The notes below the pieces were generated by a model. It was not told the origin of the DNA. It searched no databases and worked only from the letters and a program-made list of their open reading frames with translations. From Coptis chinensis (Eukaryota; Streptophyta; Magnoliopsida; Ranunculales; Ranunculaceae), in NCBI GenBank assembly GCA_015680905.1, contig CM027377.1, forward strand, positions 19,182,501-19,246,500: 64,000 bases of DNA. The letters are read 5' to 3'. A program made the position numbers and the translations under genes. Positions 34,262-45,582 of the stretch are shown here, one piece after another (the first letter of the stretch is position 1; each line of letters begins with the position of its first letter).

Positions 34262-34445
34262 TCTTCTTTTGTTGAGTTGGAGCTTGTGTTCGAACTCGAA
34301 TTTGAGCTCGTACTGAACGAGTCGAGTCGAACTTGAATTTGAGCTTGAGCCCTATATTAAGCTCGAAGTCAAGTTCGAGTCGAGCTTGAGCATGCTCGCT
34401 AAATGTGTGAGTCGAGCTTGAGCATGCCAATACTCGACTCGGGTA
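34262..34445. repeat. GAGCTTGAG/CTCGA-rich repeat
   Basis: Dense, partly palindromic run of GAGCTTGAG, GAGTCGAGCTTGAGCATG (twice) and CTCGAACTCGAA motifs, ending GATAACCAACCCTAG. Such stretches are common in plant MITE remnants whose terminus reads CTAGGGTTGG. No second terminus is seen, so the element type stays open. Confidence 0.5.
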
Positions 34446-34711
34446 GCTCGATAACCAACCCTAGTTGCCAATGTGTTATAAGACTTTAGCTTAAAACTTT
34501 TGTTTACTTACTGGATTTAATTCAAGTGTATTCTTTCATTCTTTGCAGGAGAACTCTTAGAAGGTTAATTGTAAATAATTTCACTAGATTAATTTTCATT
34601 TCCTACCTCAGTTTATGGTTTAAATACCTTATTAAGTTAGTTTTTGTCATCCTATTCATCCTATTCTTAGTAATATGACTAAGTTACTTTGTTTTCATTT
34701 TATGATTGCAG

Positions 34712-35042
34712 ACCCGGGTAAATTTGATATTTGAATATGTAGTGAAAGGCGAACTTTACAAGGAGCTCCAGAAGTGCAAATTTTTCAGCGAGAAACGTGT
34801 TACCACCGAGTTATTGGTTAGGGAATAAGTTGCCCTACTTAGCAGCTTTGTTTTCTTGTACATAGATGCAAAACAATTTTATGGAAGCATACCTATTTTT
34901 GTTTGCAAATATCTTATACCAATGTTTTTTTACGTGTGTCAATAGCACATTTCATCACTTGCACGAACCTGATATGTTGCCATGGAAATCATGTCATACA
35001 CAGAGATATAAAGTTGGAGAATTTCTTAATTGGTCCACAAGT
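34712..35042 (+). pseudogene. Aurora kinase fragment, two exons, captured
   Basis: After a good acceptor (TTTTATGATTGCAG, ending 34711) the exon encodes RVNLIFEYVVKGELYKELQK and KCKFFSEKR, the hinge and alpha-D region specific to Aurora kinases (family form: LEYAARGELYKELQK). About 120 bases later a second exon encodes SLART and, after a one-base frame change, CCHGNHVIHRDIKLENFLIG, the catalytic loop. The intron and splice acceptor show capture from genomic DNA. N-lobe, activation loop and C-lobe are absent. Native Aurora kinases phosphorylate histone H3 and spindle proteins in mitosis. Confidence 0.85.
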
Positions 35043-35308
35043 GTCTTAACCTCAGATATGTTTTGTATTCAAACTTATTGTAACTTTCAACAGTTGAGAG
35101 TGTCAAGTATTAGGTTATTTTTTCATTTGGATTTGGATTAGGCTGATTAAATTTATATGAATTAGATTGGAAATGTGTTATTTACTTCATTACGTTTTAT
35201 GATTAAGTACAAATATATAGTTATCCAAGGGGATTGGAATGTTTCAATGAAATTAGCACTATATATGAGTGTACTTGAAATTTAATGGATCATTTTCAGG
35301 TATGTAGT

Positions 35309-35918
35309 TGTTGTGAATAAATGACTGCGGAAACAACGTTACCTACAACAAACGGATCAATCCAACACAAGGATCAATCTTTCTCAATAGACAAGACTTC
35401 AACACCCTCCAAGCAATATCCCAACATTTCTCAATATTAAATAACAAGCATATAAAGTAAAACAATTAATGTAAAAGAAGAACAAACCACAAGACGAAAT
35501 ATATCGTGGTTCGGCAATTTGCCTACGTCCACATTGCGAGTTCCAAGCTTTACTAGATGTCCGGAGTAACAATTACAAGTCTCTCAATTCACTCACAAAG
35601 AATGAATACTCAACTCACAAAGAATTGCTCTCTTATAATCTCTCTCTTTCTTGGTTTTTGGAAAAGTTAGGTTTCTACAGAAAAAACCTATTTTTATACT
35701 ATTTCAGAAAAGCTTCCGAAACAGTGAATTTCGGGTTGAAATTGGTGGAGCGCAGGTCGCGCCCATCGGAAGCGCAGGTGCGCCCAAAACACTAGAGAGT
35801 GGCGCCCATCGAGGGTGCAGGTGCGCTCAAAACCACTGGTCACAGCGCAGGTCGTGTCCATCTGAGGCGCAGGTGCGCTCTAGACATGAAAGAGAAAAAA
35901 AAATCCTTTTTCTCTACA
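35309..35918 (-). repeat. 3' LTR of copia B
   Basis: 610 bp. On the minus strand it runs TGTAGAGAAAAAGG to TTCACAACA, preceded by the purine-rich CACCGAGGTGGAGAA. It has a GC-rich block of GCGCAGGTGCGC-like motifs at about 35750-35880 that is strongly altered in the partner LTR. Confidence 0.95.
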
Positions 35919-36059
35919 TTCTCCACCTCGGTGAGGTTTTAACACATAAAACCAAGCCGAACACATCCAGCAATAACACATCCAGTAGGAACACATCCAA
36001 CAAGGAAGACTCACAGTCAACTGCCCCGAAGGGGCCCACAAAGGGCCCTTTCAAACATG

Positions 36060-39000
36060 TAGGATTTGGAGCAAGTCCAAACAGTGTTGGAACTTAACTT
36101 CGGTGACAACTTTCGTCAGCATATCAACAGGATTGTCATGGGTGTCCACTTTCTCAAGTGCTACATCACCATCCTCAACGACATCCCGTATAAAGTGATA
36201 ACGGACATCAATATGGTTGGTCCGAGCATGATGAACTTAGTTCTTTGCCAAATGAATAACACTCTGACTATCACAATACAAAGCAACACTGTTCTGCTCA
36301 ATACCCATATCATCTAGAAGACCTCGAAGCCATAGTGACTCTTTCACTGCCTCTGCCACTGCCATATACTTTGTCTCAGTAGTAGATAGAGCAACTGTAG
36401 CCTGTAGCATAGACCTCCAACTAACCGGTGCACCATGCATCATAAACACATAACCAGTAGTCGATCGTCGTCTATCTAGATCACCTGCATAATCAGAATC
36501 CACAAACCCACTGACATAACAAGTGCCTCCACCATAAGCTAATCCCACATCCAAGGTACCCTTCAAGTACCTTAGTACCCATTTCACTGCTGCCTCCTAA
36601 TGCTGCTTCCCAGGATTTGCCATATACCTCCTTACAACACTAACTGCCTGTGAAATATATAGGCGTGTGCACACCATAACATACATCAAACTGCCCACGG
36701 CACTTGCATAAGGAACATTAGCCATATGCTTTTGTTCCTCCACCGAACTAGGAGAGAACTTAGCTGAAAGCCTAAAATGCCCAGCTAAAGGTGTAGAAAC
36801 CGACTTTGCATTCTCCATACCAAATCGAGAAATTACTTTCTGAAGGTATTTCTTCTGAGATACAACTATCCGCCACTTCTTCCTATCTCTGTCAATCTCC
36901 ATGCCCAGTATCTTCTTGGCTCCACCTAAGTCTTTCATCTCAAACTCAGAGCTAAGTTGAGATTTTAACTTGTCTATCTCCACCATGCTTTTGGAAGCAA
37001 TAAGCATGTCATCCACATAAAGCAAGAAATAGATGAAGTCATTACCACGAAAGCCTTCTAAAGTAGACCACGGCTGATCATACTTACTTGGTTGTACTCA
37101 TGTTGCATCATGAATGTCAAAAGTGCTTGTACCATTGCACGGGTGATTGCTTTAACCCGCATAAATTGACCGATTCAATTTGCATACATAATCTTCTTTT
37201 TCAAAGAACGACAAACCCTTCAGGTTGTCTCATATAGATCTCTTCTTCCAAGTCCCCATGCAAGAAAGCAGTTTTCACATCAAGTTGCTCTAACTCCAAG
37301 TTGAAGTGAGCAACTAAACTCAATAACACACGAATGGACGTATGTTTGACCACCGGGAAAATACCTCATTGTAGTCGACTCCTTCCTTCCGTGAAAAACC
37401 ATTTTGCTACCACTCTTGCCTTGTACCCAGTACTTTGTCGGACTCAGGAAGGACCTCTTTCTTTCTGAACACCCATTTACTGCCGATAGTCCTTTTGCCC
37501 TTTGGCAATAAAACTAGGTCCCATGTGTGATTTTTATCAAGAGATTCCATCTCTGCTTGCATAGCTACCAACCAATCTCTGTAATGAGCATCTCTAACAG
37601 CTTCCTTGAAGCTATCTGGCTCATCATCTTCGATATTCAGTGCATATGCCACTAAATCCACCTGACCATAGTGTTTCACCGGCTTCTCGTGCCCATACTT
37701 GTGCACTTCTTTAACTTGTCTCTGTGGCCTAGGGTCAGCCACTACAAGTTGCGGATGCTCTTGCTCTTCTTCCTGTTGCTGTGTGGTTCCATGATTTGGT
37801 ACCTCATCATGATCTAACCAGTCATCTGCTGCATCAGACAACTCAAGCTCGGTGGCTTGAACTTCTATGGACTCACCATTACGCCCGGCTACTTTCGACT
37901 TCTTGAAGATAACCGCGAAAGTCTCATCAAAGGTAACATCTCTGCTGACCAGGAACTTGTGGTCTTCTAGACATCACAATTTACATCCCTTTACCCCATT
38001 TATGAAGCCTAAGAATATGGCCTTCTTAGCTCTAAGATCTAGCTTGCTGTCCCTCACATGGTAGTAAGCTGTCGATCCAAACACTCGCAAAATACTATAA
38101 TCAGCTGGGTTATCTGACCACACCTCATAAGGTGTCCTGCAATCTATAGCTGGTACTGGTGACCTATTGTACAAGTAACACGCCATGGACACTGCATCTG
38201 CCCAATACTCTTTGCCTAGACTGACATTAGACAATAAACATCTTGCTCTTTCAAGCAAAGTTCTATTCATCCTCTCTGCCATTCCATTCTGCTGTGGCGT
38301 GCCCCTGACTGTCTAGTGTCTGGCAATTCCCTGTTGCGCACAGAACTCTTGGAAAGGTCCATAGGTATACTCAGTACCATTGTCAGACCGTAATGTCTTT
38401 ACCTTCCTAACTGTGCGATTCTCAACCCTTGCCTTCCACTTCTTAAATGTCTCAAACACTTCATCTTTCGATTTCATCATATACACCCACACATAGCGAG
38501 TATGATCATCAATGAATGAGACATAATAGCGGTTACCTCCCTTGGAAGCCACCCTGGAGGGTCCCCAAACATCCATTATGCTCATAGTCAAGGATGCCTT
38601 GTTGTCGTGTGTTGCTTGACTTGAACTTGACTCTGCTTGCTTCCCCCATAGCCGCAATGCTCATAACCCCATACTTGGCTTCTTCAAGTTCTTCAAGAAC
38701 CACTCGGCTTGCAAACTCGGACAAACCCTTTTCACTCATATGCCCTAAACGCGTGCCATATCTTAGTGCACTCAGAATCATTACTACATGCACCCATTGC
38801 TACATCGCCTATCACCGTACTACCTATCATATACAAGGTTCCATATTTTTTACCCTTCATAACAACTAAAGAGCCATTAACAATATTTAGGACTCCACCT
38901 TCGCCCACAAACTTGTGGCCTTTGGAGTCCAAGGTACCAAGAGAAATAAGACTTTTCTTTAGCTCAGGAACATGTCTCACATCGGTTAAAGTCCTCACTA

Positions 39001-40012
39001 CACCATCATACATCTTAACCCGTATAGTTCCAATTCCTACCGTCTTACAAGCAACATCATTACCCATTAAAACGGAACCACCATTAATGCTCTCATAAGA
39101 AGTAAACCACTTTCTATTCGGGCACATATGGTAGGAACATCCGGAATCAAGAATCCACCTTTCGGTCACACAGAGACTGAACTCATCCTCTTCAGAGCCT
39201 AAAGCATAATTTGCCTCAATTTTTGCCATACCTTTCTTCTGACCATCTCTCTTGTTCTCTTTCTTCGGGTGAGGACAATTTCTTGCGTAATGTCCCTTTT
39301 CATTGCAATTGTAGCACTGTACATGTTTTAAAGGCTTCTTTGACTTGGACCTAGAATTCACATTACTTGAATAATTCTGTTCATACGAATTTCCTCTTGC
39401 CACTAGCCCCTGACCTGCATCAATGCTATTCTCTACACGTGTCTTCTTCATCAACTCATAAGAAAGAAGTGCACTATGAACTTCGTCAAGATCGACGACT
39501 TCTCTGTTCATGAATGTAGTCATTAGATGCTCATAGCTTTCTGGCAAGGAGGATATTAAACATGACGCTTGATCCTCATCATCCATCTTCATACCAACAT
39601 TCAAATAATCCGCTAGACGTCGACAGAACTCACTAACGTGCTCTTGCATCATTGAACCATTGACCATCATGTACCGATAAAGACGCTTCTTAAGGTACAT
39701 CTTGTTCGTCATGCTCTTGGTCATATACATAGACTCTAGTTTGAGCCAAATACCGGCAGCGGTATTTTCTCCCATCACACTATATATGACCTCATTAGCA
39801 AGACATAACCGGATTGATGAACAAGCCTGAAGATCGAACTCTTCCCAATCATCATTACTCATACTCGCCGCCTTAGATTTAATCCCCTTTAAAGCCTTTT
39901 GCAAGCCTTGTTGGATGATGATGTCCTTTACTTGGACTTGCCAAATCCCAAAGTTATTCTTCCCATTAAACTTCTCTACTTCAAACCTTGCGTTTGACGT
40001 CTTGGGAACCAT
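36060..40012 (-). pseudogene. gag-pol region of copia B
   Basis: From 40012 downward: gag (FNGKNNFGIWQVQVKDIIIQ), CCHC knuckle CYNCNEKGHYARNC, WILDSGCSYHMCPNRKW, integrase (FIDDHTRYVWVYMMKS; LRSDNGTEY; MAERMNRTLLERARCLL), reverse transcriptase (MLYVDDMLIASKSM) and RNase H (DSDYAGDLDRRRSTTGYVF; LYCDSQSVIHLAKN), closing near 36060. Domain order and lengths are normal for a Tork-lineage element. Broken. Confidence 0.9.
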
Positions 40013-40138
40013 CTTTCAAGTTACACACAATAACCCAAAAAAAATTTCAACTCGGAATTTAATCGAACACCTTGTCTACACAAATTTCGAGCACTAAACT
40101 CAAAATCCTAGGTCGTATACCTACGCTCTGATACCAAT

Positions 40139-40721
40139 TGTTGTGAATAAATGGCTACGGAAACAACGTTACCCACAACAAACGGATCAATCCAACACAA
40201 GGATCGATCCTTCTCAATAGATAAGACTTCAACACCCTCCAAGAAATATCCCAACACTTCTCAATATCAAATAACAAGCATATAAAGTAAAACAATTAAT
40301 GTAAAAGAAGAACAAACCACAAAGACGAGATATATCGTGGTTCGGCAATTTGCCTACGTCCACACTGCAAGTTCCAAGCTTTACTAGATGTCCGGAGTAA
40401 CAGATTACAAGTCTCTCAATTCACTCACAAAGAATTGCTCTCTTATAATCTCTCTCTTTCTTGGTTTTTGGAAAAGTTAGGTTTCTATAGAAAAAACCTA
40501 TTTTTATACTATTTCAGAAAAGCTTCCGAAACAGTGAATTTCGGGCTGAAATTGGTGGAGCGCTGGTCGCGCCCATCGGAAGCGTAGGTGCGCCCAAAAC
40601 ACTGGAGAGTCGCGCCCATCGGGGGCGGAAAAGGCCGAACAACGGGTCACAAATAGCGGTCGGCCCATCCGATCCGAGCGCTCTAGACATGAAAGAGAAA
40701 AAAAATCCCTTTTTCTCTACA
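40139..40721 (-). repeat. 5' LTR of copia B
   Basis: 583 bp with the same ends as the LTR at 35309-35918. The shared part includes ATATATCGTGGTTCGGCAAT and ACTAGATGTCCGGAGTAAC. Confidence 0.95.
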
Positions 40722-40859
40722 GTAGTTTATTCAAGTGTGTAGCCCCCAATTTTGTGAGTTTTCATATATATATATTTACGTTTTTTTTCTCTTTTTAATA
40801 AAAAAAAAAACAATATATACATATCACTATTTTACCCAAACCGTCATTACTAATGGTAC

Positions 40860-41228
40860 TTTTTATGACCGTTAAAAAAAATGAATGCATAACAGTTTAT
40901 TTAAAAATGTCACAAATGATATGATTTGTTGTGACGGTTTTTGAGCAGTTGTTACCGTTTTTTAATGGTTTTATGACCGTTAAAAAGAATGAATGCATAA
41001 CCGTTTATTTAAAATTGTCACAAATGATATGATTTGTTGTGACGGTTTTTGAGCAGTTGTTACCATTTTTTATGGTAGAGAAAGGCTAGTCTGGAACAAA
41101 TATTTGTGACGGTTTTGGAAAAAAATAAATGACTCTCACTCCGTCACGATTTTAGAAAAAAAAAAAACATGACAAAAGACTTTTTGTGACGGTTTTTAAC
41201 AGTGATATAAAGCCTTTTTTCTTGTAGT
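40860..41228. repeat. Right subterminal repeats of the CACTA element
   Basis: Two nearly identical 109-base tandem units (about 40860-40968 and 40970-41077) share GACCGTTAAAAA-GAATGCATAAC and TTTGTTGTGACGGTTTTTGA. Further TTTGTGACGGTTTT motifs run to the terminus. The left subterminal region (31268-31500) carries the same motif in both directions. Such clusters are the transposase-binding regions in CACTA elements. Confidence 0.8.
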
Positions 41229-41664
41229 ATGCTCTATCTACTACTGAGGTAGAGTATATGGCAGTGGCTTCGAGGTCTTCTGGATGATATGGGTATTGAG
41301 CAGAACAGTGTTGCTTTGTATTGTGATAGTTAGAGTGTTATTCATTTGGCGAAGAACCAGGTTCATCATGCTCGGACCAAGCATATTGATGTCCGTTATC
41401 ACTTTATACGGGATGTCGTTGAGGATGGTGATGTAGCCCTTGAGAAAGTGGACACTCATGACAATCCTGCTGATATGCTGACAAAGGTTGTCACCGGAGT
41501 TAAGTTCCAACACTGTTTGGACTTGCTCCAAATCCTACATGTTTGAAAGAGCCCTTTGTGGGCATGGCCCTTCGGGGCAGTTGACGGCGAGTTCCCGAAC
41601 TAGTACTTCTTGCTGGATGTGTTTGGCTTGGTTTTATGTGTTAAAACCTCACCGTGGTGGAGAA
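41229..41664 (+). pseudogene. RNase H tail and polypurine region of copia A
   Basis: Continues RNase H after the CACTA insertion: LYC-D dyad region, VIHLAKNQVHHARTKHIDVRYHF and IRDVVEDGDVALEKV to the end of pol. The CACCGTGGTGGAGAA purine tract then leads into the 3' LTR. Broken. Confidence 0.85.
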
Positions 41665-42270
41665 TATAGAGAAAAAAGGAGTTTTTTCTCTCTTTAGCGA
41701 ACAGGTTGTTAAGCGCGCACCCGCGCTCTATGTATGCCTAGACAAGGGCGTGCCCGCGCTCCTCTCTTTTGTTGCGAACAGGTTGTTAGGTGCGTGCGCG
41801 CTCGACTCTTGCCTGGCCAAGGGCGCACCCTGGCCCCACCGTATTTCAACAGGACTTCGACTGTTTTCGGAAACAGTATAAAATATAAGTTTTTTTTGTA
41901 AAAACTTAACCTAACCAAAACCAAGAAAGATAGAGATTGTAAGAGAGCAATTCTTAGTGAGTTGAGTGATCATTCTTTGTGAGTGAATTGAAAGCTCTTG
42001 TAATCTGTTACTCTGGACATCTAGTAAAGCTTGGAACTCGCAGTGTGGACGTAGGCAAATTGCTGAACCACAATATATCTTTGTCTTGTGGTGTGTTCTC
42101 TTTTACATTAATTGTTTTACTTTATATGCTTGTTTAATTGACATTGAGAAGTGTTTGGGATAATACTTGGAGGGTGTTGAAGTCTTGTCTATAGAGAAGG
42201 ATCAATCCTTGTGTAGGGTTAATCTATTTGTAGTGGATAATGTTGTTTCCGCTGTTAGTTATTTACAACA
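41665..42270 (+). repeat. 3' LTR of copia A
   Basis: 606 bp, from TATAGAGAAAAAAGGAG to GTTATTTACAACA. Matches the 5' LTR at 18610-19238 in the R/U5 half (CTTGTAATCTGTTACTCTGG). The U3 half has a distinct GC-rich block (GCGCGCACCCGCGCTC near 41713). Confidence 0.9.
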
Positions 42271-42865
42271 ATGTACTGAAGGATTGTGCATAAATCTTGA
42301 GACTAAAATGACTGCAAACATTATATCCGGATGAGAGTGTGTAAGATACGTCAGTCCACCAACCATACTTCTAACAAATCTTTCGTTGGCTCTTGGTGTT
42401 CCATCATTCATTGACAACTTCTCACTCGTGTTCATGGGAGTAGAAAATGTCTTGCAATTCAGCATGTTAAACTTTTTAAGCAGGTCCAAAGCATACTTTT
42501 CTTGGCCTATGAATATTCCATAATCTATTTGCTAAACCTGGAGACCAAGGAAATAGTGCAGTAGTCCCAAATCCGACATATCAAACTCCCTCATCATGCT
42601 ATCTTTGAATTCCTTGATTTGAATGTTAGAGGATGCAATGTATATAATATCATCTACATATACACATATAATGATAATATCACCAGCACTTGTTACCTTC
42701 ACATAGAATGTAGGCTTATTATCACTTCGATGAAAACCATCCTTTCGATGATACGAGTCAAGTCGGCTATACCATGCTCTTGGCGCTTGCATAAGCCCAT
42801 AGAGTGCCTTATTTAACTTATATACTTTCTCCTCCTATCCTTCAACAACGAACCCTTATGGCTGC
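42271..42865 (-). pseudogene. Reverse transcriptase part of copia C
   Basis: Minus strand: LNKALYGLMQAPRAWYSRLD, IIICVYVDDIIYIASSN (catalytic YVDD), LGLLHYFLGLQV, KFNMLNCKTFSTPMN, FMHNPSVH. It continues at 18609 on one side (RNase H) and at 44321 on the other. Broken. Confidence 0.85.
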
Positions 42866-44315
42866 TGATAAGCACCCAAAAGTGTATTATGAAACCCCAT
42901 TGAGACATATAAATTTGGTTAATTATGTGTTTAATAATCATGAAATAAATATGTTTTCATACTTTTGCAGGTATTTCCAGTAAACATGGAAATATTGGTT
43001 AAACCTGCAATAAAGCACGAGGAACGGCGTATATATGAATTCTCCCAAATCCGCACAGAAGCATCAAACTTCCAAAGCTCCTACCTCTCGAACTAGGACT
43101 CCGAATGCGACAAGAGAGCTGCTTTCGGACAATCGTATGATGAACTCTACGCAATAGGCGGGAAGTTGTAAAACTGCCAAAATACCGGACCGCCACTGAA
43201 CTGCACATGGACCCACTATGCGGGGCCACAAGATTGGATGAGTCATCAATCATGGAGCATGTCAAGACAAAAATAACAAATTATTGGTGCAAAGTTGACA
43301 CCTTGCATGTAATAAATTAGATTAGGTGTTAATAGTGAAAAAAAAGGCAAGGTGTCACTTTGTTTTAATGTGGTGGATAAAAATGAATTAATGTGGTTTG
43401 ATGATTCACATGGGAGGAAATGAGATTTCTCTCAAATGGAGAAGAAATTAGACAAGGGTGGGGGACACTCCATTTACTCCCTTGACTTATTTTCCTTACA
43501 TGGCATTATTTTAGTTCCTTAGTGAAAAAAAATCAGAAGTTAGTTTTTAGTTTTTATTGGAAAGCTTGTAATAGTTTTAATGGAGGAAACACTTGTTTTC
43601 TTCTAGAAAATAAATAGAAATGAGTTTGATTGTTTATCTTCTTCCTTTTTCTCTCTTTCTTTGTTTCTCTAGTTTAAATTCCTTGTCTCAAGGATCATGA
43701 GCTAACTTCCCTTTTAGGGAGTTAATCCAACTCATGTGAGGGAAAAACAATTGTTGTTGGTTTGGTAGGTTTTTAGGAAGAACAACTAACTCTACATCCT
43801 ATCCCAAAATGATAGTTGGTGTAGTGTCTAGTTAGGAATCAAGCAATGAGCTTAGAGATAAGTCATTGCTTGGTTTCACTTGCTATCATGTATGAGCTCT
43901 TTAGTGAGCCATACATGCTAGGGATCAAATCTTTTTTTCCATTAGGGACTTGTCTATGAGTCTAGGAAGAATCAATAAACATTTTCAAATCAACAACTAA
44001 ATGTTAGTTTCACATGAGGAGGATTAACTCTCCACCTTTTTCTTAGTAATTTGTATTTTGTTTAAGTGCATGATTTCAAACTTTAATGTTTTTATAAATG
44101 TTGTGTAGGAAAGAAAACCTAGCATTATTATTATAACCTTACTCCTTAGTTCCCTTTATTGTAACAACCAATTTGTAGTTGTCCTAGACTTTAGGTTGGT
44201 TCGAATCCTTATTCCAACTCTACAAAATCGAAGATCGTGAGTAAGGACCTTGAGTTGCTTTTGCATTAATTTAGAGAGTTCAAACCTCTAAGTAGTAATA
44301 AAGAAGCATATATCA
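42866..44315. mobile_element. Solo LTR, 1,450 bp
   Basis: Ends are TGATAAGCACCCAAAAGTG and AGAAGCATATATCA, flanked by perfect GCTGC repeats (42861-42865, 44316-44320). It has no coding region. It splits the reverse transcriptase of copia C exactly at the codons for ...YVVQ|QP. A single LTR with target repeats is the usual result of LTR-LTR recombination. From its length and start it may be gypsy-type, but the clade is open. Confidence 0.9.
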
Positions 44316-44320
44316 GCTGC

Positions 44321-45342
44321 ACAACATAAACATCCTCTTCCAAGGAACCATTTAGGAAAGCCGACTTTACATCAAACTGAAATACTAGCCTTTTATTTTA
44401 AGCAGCTAATCCCAAAATAATTCGAACAGTTTCATATCTAGCAACCGGGAGAAGGTATCCACGTAATCAATACCATATTTTTGCACATAGTCCTTCACAA
44501 CTAGTCTTGCTTTGAACTTCTGAACATTTCCATCAGCATTATATTTAACCTTGTAGACCCATTTTACACCTATGGCATCTTTTCTGGGTGGCAGATCGAC
44601 TAGCTCCCATGTATCATTTTTTTCAATGGCAGCAATCTCTTCTTCCACGGAGTGCTCCCACTCTTCCTTTCCTTTAGCTTCTTCATAACTAATAGGTTCT
44701 GCAACCATGAGAGCATAAGTACAAGTCTCATAAATATCTTGCAAAGATCGAAATTTATGTGGAGGAGTGTCGAAGTCAAGAGTAGGGTCACTGTCTCATT
44801 GATGTTGCTGCCCTCACTACTTTGACGCCTTAAAGAAGTGTTCCCTGTGCTCCTTAGAGTACTCTGTGATGGAGAAGACCGAGATGAACTTTGTAATGGA
44901 GAAGACTGAGGTGAACAACACAATGGAGAAGGTTGTGGTGGCCCAACTTGTTGCGCTACCTGCGCCGGTTCAGATGTATCTTTTACAAAAGGAACATGTT
45001 GATTTTGTTCTGCTTCCCACTACCAAAAACTGTTTTCATCGAATATAACATCTCGACGAATGATTAGTTTTCTAGTTTCTGGATTATACAACCGATACCC
45101 TTTGGTTTCATCACTATAGCCAACAAAGATACATTTCTCACTCTTTTTATCGAGCTTAGAACTGGCACTAGAATCAATCAGTGAATAAGCTATGCTGCCA
45201 AAAATCTTTAAACAACTTACATTGGGCTTTCTATTCCACCATGCTTCATATGGAGTCATGTTTCGCACCGCTTTTGTTGGCGATATGTTTCAAAGATAGA
45301 CCGATGTCGCCACTGCTTCAGCCCAAAATGCATTAGGAAGCC
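44321..45342 (-). pseudogene. RT start, linker and integrase tail of copia C
   Basis: Minus strand: MTPYEAWWNRKPNVSCLKIF, SEKCIFVGYSDETKGYRLYN (integrase C-terminal region), a Ser/Pro/Gln-rich linker (about 44800-44930), then AIEKNDTWELVDLPP and WVYKVKYNADG, the start of reverse transcriptase. Interrupted by copia D at 45342. Broken. Confidence 0.85.
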
Positions 45343-45582
45343 TGTTGAAGTATGTAGAGTCTCACACATTCTATAAGTGTGAGACCGTATCTTATTTAGT
45401 AGTTTCCATTTCGGTGAAACCTATCACCCAGTATAAATATATGAATTATAGGTTAGAATAAATATACTCTAAGCCCTACCTTCTTCTGGTGCCTCCATCC
45501 TTCCTTCTTCTTCTTCTTCTCCACTCTATCTCTTTAACCTAACCAGCTAACTACTATATGTACCTCCTAGCATAATTTAACA
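45343..45582 (+). repeat. 5' LTR of copia D
   Basis: 240 bp, TGTTGAAGTATGTAGAG to CATAATTTAACA, with AGTATAAATATATG as a TATA region and a TTC microsatellite. By hand count it differs from the 3' LTR at 8 bases plus one indel (about 3.4%). Confidence 0.95.

Larger units (their letters stand above)
35309..40721 (-). mobile_element. Copia element B, nearly full length
   Basis: A 5.4-kb minus-strand Ty1/copia element with both LTRs, a tRNA-iMet primer site (complement of TGGTATCAGAGC at about 40126-40137), gag, protease, integrase, reverse transcriptase and RNase H in normal order. Perfect 5-base target repeats GTAGT flank it (35304-35308, 40722-40726). It is the same family as copia A, lies in the opposite orientation, and sits within the CACTA transposon. 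Broken, with a handful of breaks. LTRs differ by roughly 5% plus indels by eye. Confidence 0.95.
31268..41228 (+). mobile_element. Non-autonomous CACTA transposon carrying host-gene pieces
   Basis: The left terminus ACTAGTAGAAAAAAGGC and the right terminus (complement ACTACAAGAAAAAAGGC) match at 15 of 17 bases and fit the CACTACAAGAAA family. Candidate 3-base target repeats are TTG and ATG, in RNase H of copia A. Subterminal regions at both ends carry many copies of TTTGTGACNGTTTT and its complement. The body is about 4.5 kb after removing copia B (35309-40721). It holds parts of isoleucyl-tRNA synthetase and Aurora kinase genes but no recognisable CACTA transposase, so it would have depended on another element to move. 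Confidence 0.8.
18610..42270 (+). mobile_element. Copia element A (Tork/Tnt1-like)
   Basis: A plus-strand Ty1/copia element with both LTRs, a tRNA-iMet primer site, gag and pol, split by two later insertions: a gypsy element (20230-28463) and a CACTA transposon (31268-41228). Without them it is about 5.4 kb, a normal length. Gag and integrase resemble tobacco Tnt1 (for example RLGHMSEKG), hence Tork lineage. It sits inside the RNase H region of copia C. Flanking ATGAT and ATGTA look like an imperfect target repeat. Broken, with several breaks. The LTRs have drifted clearly apart, so it is older than copia D. Confidence 0.9.
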
